From contig DETU01000081.1 of assembly GCA_002362175.1 (NCBI GenBank), positions 1 to 48,572 of the forward strand: a stretch of DNA of 48,572 bases, given 5' to 3'. The DNA comes from Ruminococcus sp. UBA3280. Its GTDB lineage: Bacteria > Bacillota > Clostridia > Oscillospirales > Ruminococcaceae. This document shows, piece after piece, positions 1-7,354 of the stretch (its first letter is position 1; every line of letters starts with the position of its first letter). The position numbers and the translations under genes are program-made. The notes beneath the pieces were generated by a model. The model did not search any database. It saw nothing but the letters and a program-made list of their open reading frames with translations, and had not been told where the DNA came from.

Positions 1-1
1 C

Positions 2-529
2 GCTTGTTGTGATGTGCTTGATGCTTGGAGAAACTACACAGAAGAATCTGTTGGGATCTATGCTGAAACTGATGGTGTGCCACACAATACGATTACTCCT
101 ATTGCAAGGAAGCATTGCAAAAAGTATGAAATAGACCTTGTCCTTCGCAATAACATCACTTTAGAGGAAAGACCTCTCGGAGTTTTCCATCCAAATCCGT
201 CTTTACACCATATCAAAAAAGAGAATATCGGACTTATTGAGGTAATGGGACTTGCTGTTCTTCCGTCCAGACTTGCAGAGGAACTTGATGTTCTGCGTGA
301 AGCAATGCTCTCAGATGCAGATTTAACTGCCAATCCCCAAACAGCTTCTCATGCTGAATGGGCAGAAGATATTCTTAAAAATTATCCAGAATTTAATGCT
401 GACAATGCTGATTCTATCATTAAAGCGGAAGTTGGCAAGGTGTTTGAACAGGTTTTGCTTGATGCGGGTGTGTTTAAAAGAGATGCAGAAGGCTCTAAAG
501 CATTTGATAAGTTTATATCCTTGTTATGA
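2..529 (+). CDS. galT: UDP-glucose--hexose-1-phosphate uridylyltransferase, class II, C-terminal part
   Basis: Partial gene: the frame is open to the window edge, so its 5' end lies upstream. The visible ~175 residues carry the conserved tail of the Firmicute class II GalT family, including HNTITPIARK, DLVLRNN, GVFHP, HHIKKENIGLIEVMGLAVLP and the ending in which LLDAGVFKRD precedes FDKFI. The enzyme moves UMP from UDP-glucose to galactose-1-phosphate in the Leloir pathway in the cytoplasm. Class II enzymes are about 500 residues, so about two thirds is missing here. A GTG at 14 is in frame but is an internal Val, not a start. A strong hairpin terminator follows directly. This is the chromosomal gene flanking the mobile element. 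Confidence 0.88.
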   Translation, partial: ACCDVLDAWRNYTEESVGIYAETDGVPHNTITPIARKHCKKYEIDLVLRNNITLEERPLGVFHPNPSLHHIKKENIGLIEVMGLAVLPSRLAEELDVLREAMLSDADLTANPQTASHAEWAEDILKNYPEFNADNADSIIKAEVGKVFEQVLLDAGVFKRDAEGSKAFDKFISLL

Positions 530-538
530 TTATAAAGA

Positions 539-580
539 AACAACCTTATGTTCATTTTTGAGCATAAGGTTGTTGTTATT
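539..580 (+). terminator. Rho-independent terminator of galT
   Basis: AACAACCTTATG (539-550) pairs perfectly with CATAAGGTTGTT (563-574). The inner bases add TTCA/TGAG pairs around a TTTT loop, giving a stem of about 16 bp. A T-rich tract follows. It starts 10 bases after the galT stop. The A-rich 5' flank would let it work on the opposite strand too. Confidence 0.85.
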
Positions 581-663
581 TTGCTTATTAATTTGATGAA
601 TAAAATGTTACTGCCAGAAACGTACAATAATATATAGCTTTACTATCAACTCTCATTCAGTAT

Positions 664-912
664 CTATTCCTCCAATTTTTCAGAAGCAGAGAGATGGCTG
701 TCAATGACATCCATAATCTCATTAAGTCTGTTTTCTCCGATTCCTTTAATTTTAGCAAGGTCTGCTCTTAAATCATCATAATCAACGCTTACAGCTTCAC
801 TGTCATTCTTTCCGTTCATATATACATTGGTCACGAAACGCTGCATTGTTTCTCTGTCCATATTCTTTATAGCCTTGTATGTGGCTCTGTCAAATGTTCT
901 GAAATCTTCCAT
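664..912 (-). CDS. Small HhH-like protein of the mobile element
   Basis: 82-residue hypothetical protein and the last gene at the left end of the element. Residues about 50-72 (LAKIKGIGENRLNEIMDVID) resemble a single helix-hairpin-helix motif with the hairpin sequence GIG, a fold that often contacts DNA backbone. The rest is charged and probably helical. It has its own promoter (TTGAAA 966-971, TATAAT 943-948 on the minus strand) and a clear GGAGG ribosome site, so it is probably expressed apart from the ssb-parA operon. The HhH reading rests on one short motif; no specific function is claimed. Confidence 0.6.
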   Translation of the reverse strand: MEDFRTFDRATYKAIKNMDRETMQRFVTNVYMNGKNDSEAVSVDYDDLRADLAKIKGIGENRLNEIMDVIDSHLSASEKLEE

Positions 913-942
913 TTTTGTCCTCCGTATAATTATAATAAGAAT

Positions 943-971
943 ATTATACCATACAGACAGCCATTTTTCAA
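943..971 (-). promoter_or_regulatory. Promoter of the 82-residue HhH-like gene
   Basis: On the minus strand TTGAAA (966-971), a 17-bp spacer and TATAAT (943-948), followed about 25 bases later by GGAGG and the ATG at 912. This matches the housekeeping sigma consensus. Confidence 0.75.
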
Positions 972-1007
972 TGATAAGCGAATAAAAATACGTAAAGTCA
1001 CAAGATA

Positions 1008-1421
1008 TTACACATAAATCATAACATCAAATACAGCCTTTCTTGCCATAGCAGTAAATAGATTAGCGATACGCTGAACTTCGTAAAGGTTTCCTGATTC
1101 ATTTGCAATCTGATATTCCTTGCTTTTTTTTTCCCATATCTCAACCTGATTGTTTACAGCATCAGTTACCTTTGTTTCAAGTTCTTCCAGATATTCTATG
1201 AGTTTGCCCTCGTTTACAAGATTACGCAGTAAATCAGGACAGTATTCAGCACGATATTTCAGGTGATACACGATAAAATCCTTATGAAACCAACGTTCAG
1301 TTGCTTTCAGATTACTGTCAGTATGAGTAATCAATCCCTTATCAGTATCAAGAACCCACTCAGAACAAACATATTTTCCGACAGCCTTATCATAAATGTT
1401 CTTTTCACTTTCAATTATCAT
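1008..1421 (-). CDS. TnpV-like protein
   Basis: 137 residues from the ATG at 1421, chosen because GTGAGGT sits 5-6 bases upstream; the longer frame to 1469 has no such site and would overlap the upstream gene. The middle and end (HLKYRAEYCPDLLRNLVNEG, then KLIEYLEEL and a helical tail) follow the pattern of the TnpV family, small proteins of unknown biochemical role carried by Firmicute transposons and conjugative elements. It is the last gene of the leftward operon, 7 bases after the surface-protein gene, whose stop overlaps this gene's ribosome site, so the two are probably translationally coupled. The family assignment is from pattern recall and is moderate. Confidence 0.6.
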   Translation of the reverse strand: MIIESEKNIYDKAVGKYVCSEWVLDTDKGLITHTDSNLKATERWFHKDFIVYHLKYRAEYCPDLLRNLVNEGKLIEYLEELETKVTDAVNNQVEIWEKKSKEYQIANESGNLYEVQRIANLFTAMARKAVFDVMIYV

Positions 1422-1428
1422 AATAACC

Positions 1429-2091
1429 TCACTTTCTTTTGCGGAGGAACAGGAATGCAGCACCAACACCGGCTATTGCCACACCACCGATTACAAGCGG
1501 AAGTGCTGAACTGCCAGATGATTCAGCCTTGACTTCCTCTGTCACAGCTTCTGTTGTTGCTTCCTTTGAAGGTACGATACCGACTACCACATTAGGATTG
1601 TTGCCGTCATTATTCGGAGAATTGCCGTTAATTGCAGGTGCGTCCTCTGTTTCAGCTTCAAGAGTGCTGAATGGAGGAAATGTATCAACTGTATCGCCAT
1701 TCTCATCAATCATACTCCAGATGTTGTCCACAAGCTGAAAATGATAATGATGTTCATCGGTTGAAATCGTCCACCTGCCGTTCTCATCATCATCAAAGTC
1801 CCAATCTTCAATGTAATCCTCATAATAATCTCTATATTCGTATTTCAGACCGCCTAAATTTGTCCAGTCATATTCCTCTGAACCGTAGTTGTTGTCAATC
1901 CACTTATCAAGTAAATGATGCTTGAATGATGCTTCAGGATAATCTGTTCCGTTATCACCCTTGCCAAGCCACATTTCTTCCCAGATTTCAGCTTCAATGT
2001 AGTCTTTGTCAAGCATATCAGCAGCATGAGCTGTAAGGCTCATATTCAAGCTGAGTGCCGTAATTGCGATTGCTGTAATAATTTTTCTCAT
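1429..2091 (-). CDS. Secreted, membrane-anchored acidic surface protein
   Basis: 220 residues. N-terminal signal peptide (MRKIITAIAITALSLNM, cleavage after AHA near residue 23). The ectodomain of about 170 residues is rich in Asp, Glu, Trp and Tyr. A Thr/Glu/Ser linker follows, then a C-terminal hydrophobic helix from about residue 195 (LVIGGVAIAGVGAAFLFL) ending in RKRK. The tail looks like a wall-sorting signal but has no LPXTG, so stable membrane anchoring is more likely. It lies between the helicase and the TnpV-like gene in the plasmid-type maintenance operon, an odd place for a surface protein. It could serve donor-recipient contact, entry exclusion or adhesion; none is shown by sequence. 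Ribosome site AGGAGA overlaps the helicase stop. Confidence 0.7.
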   Translation of the reverse strand: MRKIITAIAITALSLNMSLTAHAADMLDKDYIEAEIWEEMWLGKGDNGTDYPEASFKHHLLDKWIDNNYGSEEYDWTNLGGLKYEYRDYYEDYIEDWDFDDDENGRWTISTDEHHYHFQLVDNIWSMIDENGDTVDTFPPFSTLEAETEDAPAINGNSPNNDGNNPNVVVGIVPSKEATTEAVTEEVKAESSGSSALPLVIGGVAIAGVGAAFLFLRKRK

Positions 2092-2100
2092 AATCTTCTC

Positions 2101-3651
2101 CTAACCGACAAGCCTTCCGATGAGAATACTTGCCTCATACTTTGTCATTTCATCAAAATTTATTTCTCTCTGCTCCAAGATATTCATTTTCTTTTTCAGC
2201 AGTTTTATCTGTGATACAGATGCAGGTTTCTTGCCCCATTTCTTAACCTTTTCAACGTCCCATAGATAACAGCTTTTAGGAAAGTTCTTCACAATAAAAC
2301 TATAAGCTGCATCCAGAACATCCTGAACTGCACCTGATGTAATTGTCTGAAACAGCTTTCTGTTTAACATAAGATAAGCATTACAGTTTCCAGCAATATC
2401 TTCTGCACTTATTCTCAATGTCCACTTGTTACCAAGAGAACAGCTTAAATATCCGTTTGGCAGAACAACATAATTGATGTTGTGTGTATCATAATTTCCA
2501 CGTTCCTCAAACAGCTTTACAAGTTCAAGATTGATTTTCCAGTTCGGCGGTTTGTTGATTTCAGCTTCAATGATTTCCTCAATCTCAGTAATCATTTTGC
2601 CGTCAATATCTTCGGGAGTAACTGAATCAGGTAATTTGTCTATTCCAAATAAATCGGGAGCAGTACAAATATCAAGCTTTCCCGTAACACCAACACAATC
2701 CATAAGCAGAAGATGCTTTTTTTCCTTATGAGTACGCAAACCACGTCCAACCATCTGAGTATACAGACTCGCATTTCGTGTTGGTCTGTCTATGATAATT
2801 GTTTCGATTAACGGCATATCCGTTCCTTCGGTAAATACCATGCAGTTTACAAGGCAAGGTATCTCACGATTGGTAAACTTCTCAATAATTTCATTTCTGT
2901 TGGGAGTATCGGCTGTAACTGCAACAGCACCGTCAATCAAGGCTGCAATATTCTCGGCGTGTTTAACTGTTGTGGCAAAGATAAGAGTTTGTCCGACAGC
3001 GTGTTCCTTGTAAGCATCTGCAACAATCTGATTCTGAACAGGAGTATCAACGGCAGTTGACAGTTCGCTGATATTCAGGTCACCGCATTGCTTATGAACC
3101 TCTGAAATATCATAGCCGACATTTACCCGAAAACACTCAATATTTGAAAGATATTCGTGTTTGATGCCCCATTTCAAGTCACGTTCATATATAATTTTGC
3201 TGAAAATCATTCCGAGTTTCACATTATCAGCTCTGTTCGGAGTTGCTGTGAACCCTAAATGCAAACGTGGTTTGAAATAATCGTATATTTTTCTGTATGT
3301 ATCAGCAACAGCATGGTGTGCTTCATCAGTGATGATAATATCAAAATCATCAGGAGAAAAGCTGTCAAGTCTCCTGACAAGTGACTGCACACTTGCTGAA
3401 ACAACATCTTCGCCGTTGCTGTGGTTGTCGGATTGCTCAACACCATAAGAACATTCAAAATATTTCTTTGGCTGCCATACAAGTTCCTCTCGATGAGAAA
3501 GAATCAGCATTCTTCCTTTTCTTTCTATATGCGAAAAAATAACAGTCTTTCCCAGACCTGTGGCTACGCACACAAGGTACGAGCCACTTTCTGCATTATT
3601 GATGATGTCAACGCATTCCTGCTGGTAATCTCTTAATGTAATTGTCTCCAT
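2101..3651 (-). CDS. Superfamily 2 DEAH-type helicase
   Basis: 516 residues with SF2 motifs in order: a Q-like LRDYQQE at 6-12, Walker A ATGLGKT at 30-36, DEAH at 109-112, GFTATP at 133-138 and motif VI QMVGRGLR at 299-306. The first ~330 residues are the two RecA-like domains as in the RecG/UvrB/XPB-like DEAD/H group. The C-terminal ~180 residues match nothing I recognise. It presumably unwinds duplex DNA with ATP during replication or transfer of the element. It sits between parB (20 bases upstream) and the surface protein (9 bases downstream). Start is supported by GAGAGG before the ATG. Confidence 0.85.
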   Translation of the reverse strand: METITLRDYQQECVDIINNAESGSYLVCVATGLGKTVIFSHIERKGRMLILSHREELVWQPKKYFECSYGVEQSDNHSNGEDVVSASVQSLVRRLDSFSPDDFDIIITDEAHHAVADTYRKIYDYFKPRLHLGFTATPNRADNVKLGMIFSKIIYERDLKWGIKHEYLSNIECFRVNVGYDISEVHKQCGDLNISELSTAVDTPVQNQIVADAYKEHAVGQTLIFATTVKHAENIAALIDGAVAVTADTPNRNEIIEKFTNREIPCLVNCMVFTEGTDMPLIETIIIDRPTRNASLYTQMVGRGLRTHKEKKHLLLMDCVGVTGKLDICTAPDLFGIDKLPDSVTPEDIDGKMITEIEEIIEAEINKPPNWKINLELVKLFEERGNYDTHNINYVVLPNGYLSCSLGNKWTLRISAEDIAGNCNAYLMLNRKLFQTITSGAVQDVLDAAYSFIVKNFPKSCYLWDVEKVKKWGKKPASVSQIKLLKKKMNILEQREINFDEMTKYEASILIGRLVG

Positions 3652-3671
3652 TTCTACCTCTCAATTTCTCT

Positions 3672-4604
3672 CTATCTCTCTGAAAAGTACATTTCTAACG
3701 CTTTTTCTATTGTTTCTGTTATCTCTTTCTTTTTCATATCGGGTGTGAAGTATCTGCTGTAAATATCATTGCTGATTTTTACGCTTACAGGCTTTGGCTT
3801 GATTTCTGCTGTACCTGTTATGATACGGATAATTGTTGCAGTATCAATATCTCCGTTTTCATCAGCACTACTGCGTAGCTGTTTGGCGATTTTCATATCA
3901 ATCTTGAAGTCCTCAGCCTGTTCAGCAACAATATGCTGTGTATCTTCCGATAAAAACGAAATCTCCACTCCGCTTCTTATTGCAAGAGTTCCATTATCAA
4001 TGAATACTTTTAATTCATCAATCAACTTGTTGATTCTAACTAAGCGAGATACATTTCTACTGCTTAAACCATACTGTTCACTTATTGCATCATCTGTATC
4101 TAACTTTTCGCCCACTGGGCGAGAAGTTGAATCTTCCTCACCATTGAGTATTTTAAGCTCTCTAATAATATCATTACGTTTACCCTGAGAGAACATTTCA
4201 TTATGCCGCTGTGCAATTACAGCAGCCTGTTCGCTGATTTTCAGATTATCGAATCCTCTCTGCATAAGATTGGATTCGATAACATACATTTCAGCATCTT
4301 CTTCGGATAGTCCCTCCTTGATAATGGCTGGAACTGTTGGTAATCCTGCGATTTTTGAAGCATTCCAACGATTGTGACCGATAAGAATTTCATATCTGTT
4401 GTCAATCGGCTGTACAATTATCGGTGAAAGTACACCGTTTTCCTTAATGCTTTCAACCATATCTTCAAGTCGTTCACCTGTGTAAAGCTCAAATCTGTGA
4501 TTGTGATAAGGATGAAGCATATCGCATGGTATCTGTTTTACAGCGTTTTTTATAGCTTCAGGAGTTCCAAGTAATGCTCCCAAATCAAACTGTGGTGTCT
4601 GCAT
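3672..4604 (-). CDS. parB: ParB/Spo0J-family partition protein
   Basis: 310 residues. The ATG at 4604 is preferred to the TTG at 4610 because GAGGAGGA lies 6 bases before the ATG. An N-terminal ParB/Srx-like domain (about 28-120) shows the GHNRW motif of the CTP-binding fold and ESNLMQRGFDNL, followed by a KorB-type helix-turn-helix region (about 125-200). With the adjacent ParA it should segregate or stabilise the element in its circular form by binding parS-like sites. The ATG lies just after the end of the small upstream gene, whose stop overlaps the ribosome-site-to-start interval, so translation is probably coupled. No parS motif was recognised. Confidence 0.85.
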   Translation of the reverse strand: MQTPQFDLGALLGTPEAIKNAVKQIPCDMLHPYHNHRFELYTGERLEDMVESIKENGVLSPIIVQPIDNRYEILIGHNRWNASKIAGLPTVPAIIKEGLSEEDAEMYVIESNLMQRGFDNLKISEQAAVIAQRHNEMFSQGKRNDIIRELKILNGEEDSTSRPVGEKLDTDDAISEQYGLSSRNVSRLVRINKLIDELKVFIDNGTLAIRSGVEISFLSEDTQHIVAEQAEDFKIDMKIAKQLRSSADENGDIDTATIIRIITGTAEIKPKPVSVKISNDIYSRYFTPDMKKKEITETIEKALEMYFSER

Positions 4605-4606
4605 AA

Positions 4607-4819
4607 TCAATCCTCCTCGTCTGTACAGAACAGAAGTCCGTTTACAAGCTGAATGTAGATTGATGAATATCTGTCATGTTCAGAGCCATCGGAGTTCATC
4701 ATAGCTTCAAGGAAAAAGTCCTTTGCCACCTCACGATCATCCCATTTCTTAACTTCTCCGTAGCATTTTGTTGTTACGGATTTTGTTTTGCTCATAGCAA
4801 GTTCAGGTGTCTTTAACAT
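4607..4819 (-). CDS. Small conserved protein between parA and parB
   Basis: 70 residues of unknown function. The frame overlaps the parA stop by 7 bases (ATGTTAA) and ends at the parB ribosome site. GGAGGT lies 9 bases before the ATG at 4819, which supports this start; an in-frame ATG at 4795 has no good site. The core (TTKCYGEVKKWDDREVAKDF) and the motif SEHDRY before an Ile/Tyr-rich end resemble small proteins I recall from other Firmicute mobile elements, usually annotated hypothetical. Its place inside the par operon suggests a role in maintenance or copy control, which is inference only. Confidence 0.7.
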   Translation of the reverse strand: MLKTPELAMSKTKSVTTKCYGEVKKWDDREVAKDFFLEAMMNSDGSEHDRYSSIYIQLVNGLLFCTDEED

Positions 4820-5592
4820 CTTTCAAGTACCTCCATAGTAAGATTTTTGTATTCAGTTCCAAGCTTACAGTTCGTCATGCAAAGCGGAATTCTGCTTTCA
4901 ACACTTTTCTGAGCTTCAACCGATTTGCTGATAAATGCTGTGAACATTCTGTCACCATATCTTTCAGAAAGAGTGTTCATTGCATTCTGACTGACCTTTG
5001 TGCGTTCAACCATTGTCGGAAGAATACCCAGATATTCAACTTTCGGATTGATAGCTGACTTAATTTGAGTAAACAATGCTTCAAGAGCCTGTAAGCCGTC
5101 CATTGCGAATTTCTGTGTCTGTACGGGAATAAGAACCTTATCAGCACAGGTAAGAGCATTGATAAGCAATGAACTTAATGAAGGGAGGCAGTCAATAATT
5201 ACATAATCATAAGCTGAAATAACCTCGTTGGATAAGATTCTTTTAAGTATTGTTTCTCTTGAAATAGCAGTTGACATAACAGTTTCAGAACTTGCAAGGT
5301 TAATATCTGACGGAATATAGTCAACATCTGCCTGTTCGCTGTGTCTGATTGCCTGTTTTACGTTATCCGCTATAAGTACATTACCCATGCAGATTGAGAT
5401 TACAAGATTTGTAAGTGTAGGAAGTCCGTCCGGTGCATATCCGAGATACTCGGAGAGATTTGCCTGTGGATCAATGTCAACAAGAAGCACCTTCTTTTCA
5501 TGTTCAATAGCCATACAAGCTCCAAGATTGTATGCTACTGTACTTTTACCGATTCCACCTTTTTGGTTGGATACTGAAATAATTGTACTCAT
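4813..5592 (-). CDS. parA: ParA/Soj-family partition ATPase
   Basis: 259 residues, the usual length for a small (type Ib-like) ParA without an N-terminal HTH. Deviant Walker A KGGIGKST at 11-18 (signature Lys plus catalytic Lys), Walker A' DIDPQ at 39-43 and Walker B-like YVIIDCLPS. The family forms ATP dimers on nucleoid DNA and pulls ParB-bound cargo. It lies 17 bases after ssb, with AAAGGA before the ATG, and overlaps the next gene, so it is part of one operon with ssb, parB and the helicase. Confidence 0.92.
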   Translation of the reverse strand: MSTIISVSNQKGGIGKSTVAYNLGACMAIEHEKKVLLVDIDPQANLSEYLGYAPDGLPTLTNLVISICMGNVLIADNVKQAIRHSEQADVDYIPSDINLASSETVMSTAISRETILKRILSNEVISAYDYVIIDCLPSLSSLLINALTCADKVLIPVQTQKFAMDGLQALEALFTQIKSAINPKVEYLGILPTMVERTKVSQNAMNTLSERYGDRMFTAFISKSVEAQKSVESRIPLCMTNCKLGTEYKNLTMEVLERC

Positions 5593-5609
5593 AATGATAA
5601 ATTCCTTTC

Positions 5610-6011
5610 TTAAAATGGCACATCTTCATCAGAGAAGATTTCTTCAAATTCATCAGGATTGTAAGAAAAATCGTATTTCTGCTGTTCATCAGAGGATTTT
5701 CTTCCGCCTGTGAAGTGGATTTCACGCACAAGAACCTGTGTCGCAATGCGATTTTCTCCATCCTTTTTATACTTATGGTTTCTGAGGTTGCCTACTACTG
5801 TCATTATATCGCCTTTATTGAACCATTTGCAGATAACATCGGCATTTCCGTTCCAAGTGATACAGTTGAAGAAGTCGGTTTCAGATGATTCTTCTCCCTT
5901 ATATTTAGGTCGCTGTACAGCAAGACTGAATCTGCAATAGTGTGAATCTCCTGTGTTTCTGATTTCGGGTGTGGCAGTAAGTCTGCCTGTCAATAATACC
6001 GTGTTTAACAT
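5610..6011 (-). CDS. ssb: Single-stranded DNA-binding protein
   Basis: 133 residues: an OB-fold of about 105 residues (start MLNTVLLTGRLTATPE, then FNCITWNGNADVI and GDIMTVVGNLR) and an acidic tail ending DEDVPF, the docking tip that recruits replication and repair proteins. It is a second, element-borne SSB that would protect single strands during mobilization. First gene of the leftward operon, driven by a consensus promoter at 6056-6084. The short linker between fold and tail is typical of element-borne SSBs. Confidence 0.92.
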   Translation of the reverse strand: MLNTVLLTGRLTATPEIRNTGDSHYCRFSLAVQRPKYKGEESSETDFFNCITWNGNADVICKWFNKGDIMTVVGNLRNHKYKKDGENRIATQVLVREIHFTGGRKSSDEQQKYDFSYNPDEFEEIFSDEDVPF

Positions 6012-6055
6012 TTTTTCTTTCCTTTCGTTTTTGGTTTGTATTTGACTACGCTTTT

Positions 6056-6084
6056 ATTATATAAGCATATATTCCTAATGTCAA
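6056..6084 (-). promoter_or_regulatory. Promoter of the ssb-parA-parB operon
   Basis: On the minus strand TTGACA (6079-6084), a 17-bp spacer and TATAAT (6056-6061): both boxes perfect. The -35 box is the inner end of a 13-bp sequence repeated in inverted orientation at the opposing promoter. Confidence 0.88.
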
Positions 6085-6186
6085 GTATAATTTTCTGCTG
6101 ATTTTTAAGTTTGTGAAATGCGCCGCAGATAAAATGCAGAAATTCGAAATTACCGGTGTAAAATGACGTACATATTATACTTGACA
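6079..6186. repeat. 13-bp inverted repeat spanning both divergent -35 boxes
   Basis: TGTCAAGTATAAT (6079-6091) and ATTATACTTGACA (6174-6186) are perfect inverted copies 82 bp apart. In each the TTGACA part is the -35 box of one of the two back-to-back promoters. This is the layout expected of an operator that would shut both promoters together. An RHH protein encoded by the rightward gene, or ParA/ParB, is the likely binder. Confidence 0.7.
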
Positions 6187-6210
6187 GTATACCTATTGAT
6201 TTGCTATAAT
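6181..6210 (+). promoter_or_regulatory. Promoter of the zinc-ribbon/RHH and EEP genes
   Basis: TTGACA (6181-6186), an 18-bp spacer and TATAAT (6205-6210). The first in-frame ATG (6209) lies inside the -10 box, which rules it out as the start of the following gene and supports the TTG at 6242. Confidence 0.85.
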
Positions 6211-6241
6211 GTTAATATCAAATCACAGGAGGCGAAAACGC

Positions 6242-6667
6242 TTGTTTACACATACTTGTCAGATATGCGGAGATACATTTGAATCAGCATCCAACAGAGC
6301 AAAATACTGTAAATATTGCAGAGATAAGGCTCAGGTTATGAGGAATAGGGCATACAAGGAGAAGAAACTGTCAGGAACGGCTGTGAAGGTCGGCAGCGAG
6401 CAGATTTGTCCTTACTGCAACAATACCTATACAGTTGTTACAGGCTCTCAGAAGTGCTGTAAGGACTGCCGGAAGAAACAGAGAAACGCTAATTCTACTC
6501 CGAATCCTCAGTATGCAAAAGATAATTATGAAACCATCAGAGTTTACGTTCCAAAGGGACAGCGTGAGGATATTAAGGCTTATGCTCAATCTCAGGGACT
6601 TAGCGTGAATAAGTTGCTGATTACGGCTTTAGAGGAGTATAGGAAAAATCATAATAAGGAGAAATAA
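6242..6667 (+). CDS. Zinc-ribbon and ribbon-helix-helix DNA-binding protein
   Basis: 141 residues from a TTG at 6242, which has AGGAGG 9 bases upstream. Two CxxC...CxxC knuckles come first (CQICGDTFESASNRAKYC then CKYC, and CPYC...CCKDC), then a basic linker, then a C-terminal Arc/MetJ-type ribbon-helix-helix (ETIRVYVPKGQREDIKAYAQ, then GLSVNKLLITALEEY). RHH dimers bind inverted operators, and a fitting 13-bp inverted repeat covers this gene's own promoter and the ssb promoter. Likely an autoregulator of both. It is followed after 2 bases by the EEP gene, whose ribosome site lies inside this gene, so the pair is coupled. Confidence 0.72.
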   Translation: MFTHTCQICGDTFESASNRAKYCKYCRDKAQVMRNRAYKEKKLSGTAVKVGSEQICPYCNNTYTVVTGSQKCCKDCRKKQRNANSTPNPQYAKDNYETIRVYVPKGQREDIKAYAQSQGLSVNKLLITALEEYRKNHNKEK

Positions 6668-6669
6668 AA

Positions 6670-7347
6670 ATGAAGTTATTAAGTTTAAACATAAATAAAT
6701 TTAATTATGATGTTACGAAGCACTCTGTTTTAAGTTATGTAAGTTCAATCAATGCAGATTTATGCATATTACAAGAATATACCTATAAATTATCAATACC
6801 CAATACAATATATCCGAGCGATATTGCATTGAATGAAACTAATAAAAATCATTCATTTATAATCGGAATTTCCTCAGAGTATTTAAGAAAAGATCAAACA
6901 GAATATAAATTTATATCATTGCAACCTTCAAAAAAAGATTATCCTAAAGTATTAGGAGTACATTTAGCTCCAAACGAATCTCTTTCAGATAACATAAATC
7001 CTGAGTTATTTGAGATTATTTGTGGAGATTTTAATACTGGGATAAAAGAACTGAATAAATATCCTACAAAATCTACTACTGCTTATTGCACTTTGATAAA
7101 TAATTATAAATATATCGACCTTTGGAGATATGCTATAAATGAAAACAAAGGATTTATTATTGATTGTTTTGGAAATGAACATTTAGCCTTTCCAAATGTT
7201 TTTTACAGAACATTTAATACTCAAAGAATAAATGATTTTATAATGGCTAAGGATGAATTTAAGAATAAACTTATAAAAATATGTATTGATTATAGAACAC
7301 TCGCTTTTTCAGATCATTGTGCAATTATTGCAACTTTTAAAGAATAA
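6670..7347 (+). CDS. Endonuclease/exonuclease/phosphatase (EEP) fold protein
   Basis: 225 residues with the DNase I-like motif series in order: LSLNIN at 4-9, ILQEY near 34, GVHLAP near 97, CGDFNTG near 117, RINDFIMAKD near 192 and SDHCAII near 216. All catalytic positions (Asn, Glu, His, Asp/Asn, Asp, His) appear present, so a Mg-dependent phosphodiesterase or nuclease is expected; the substrate cannot be told. It is shorter than most family members. The gene is clearly more AT-rich than its neighbours, suggesting separate acquisition. Coupled to the RHH gene, and convergent with the relaxase only 7 bases away. Candidate cargo with a defence, toxin or repair role. Confidence 0.72.
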   Translation: MKLLSLNINKFNYDVTKHSVLSYVSSINADLCILQEYTYKLSIPNTIYPSDIALNETNKNHSFIIGISSEYLRKDQTEYKFISLQPSKKDYPKVLGVHLAPNESLSDNINPELFEIICGDFNTGIKELNKYPTKSTTAYCTLINNYKYIDLWRYAINENKGFIIDCFGNEHLAFPNVFYRTFNTQRINDFIMAKDEFKNKLIKICIDYRTLAFSDHCAIIATFKE

Positions 7348-7354
7348 AAACATT

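Noticed and set aside
560..660. Left attachment core matching the right end
   Set aside because: Only short AT-rich matches (such as TACAATA) to 12926-13080 were seen; too weak to call.
6209..6241. ATG at 6209 as the start of the zinc-ribbon/RHH gene
   Set aside because: The ATG lies within the -10 box of the promoter; the TTG at 6242 has AGGAGG at the right distance.
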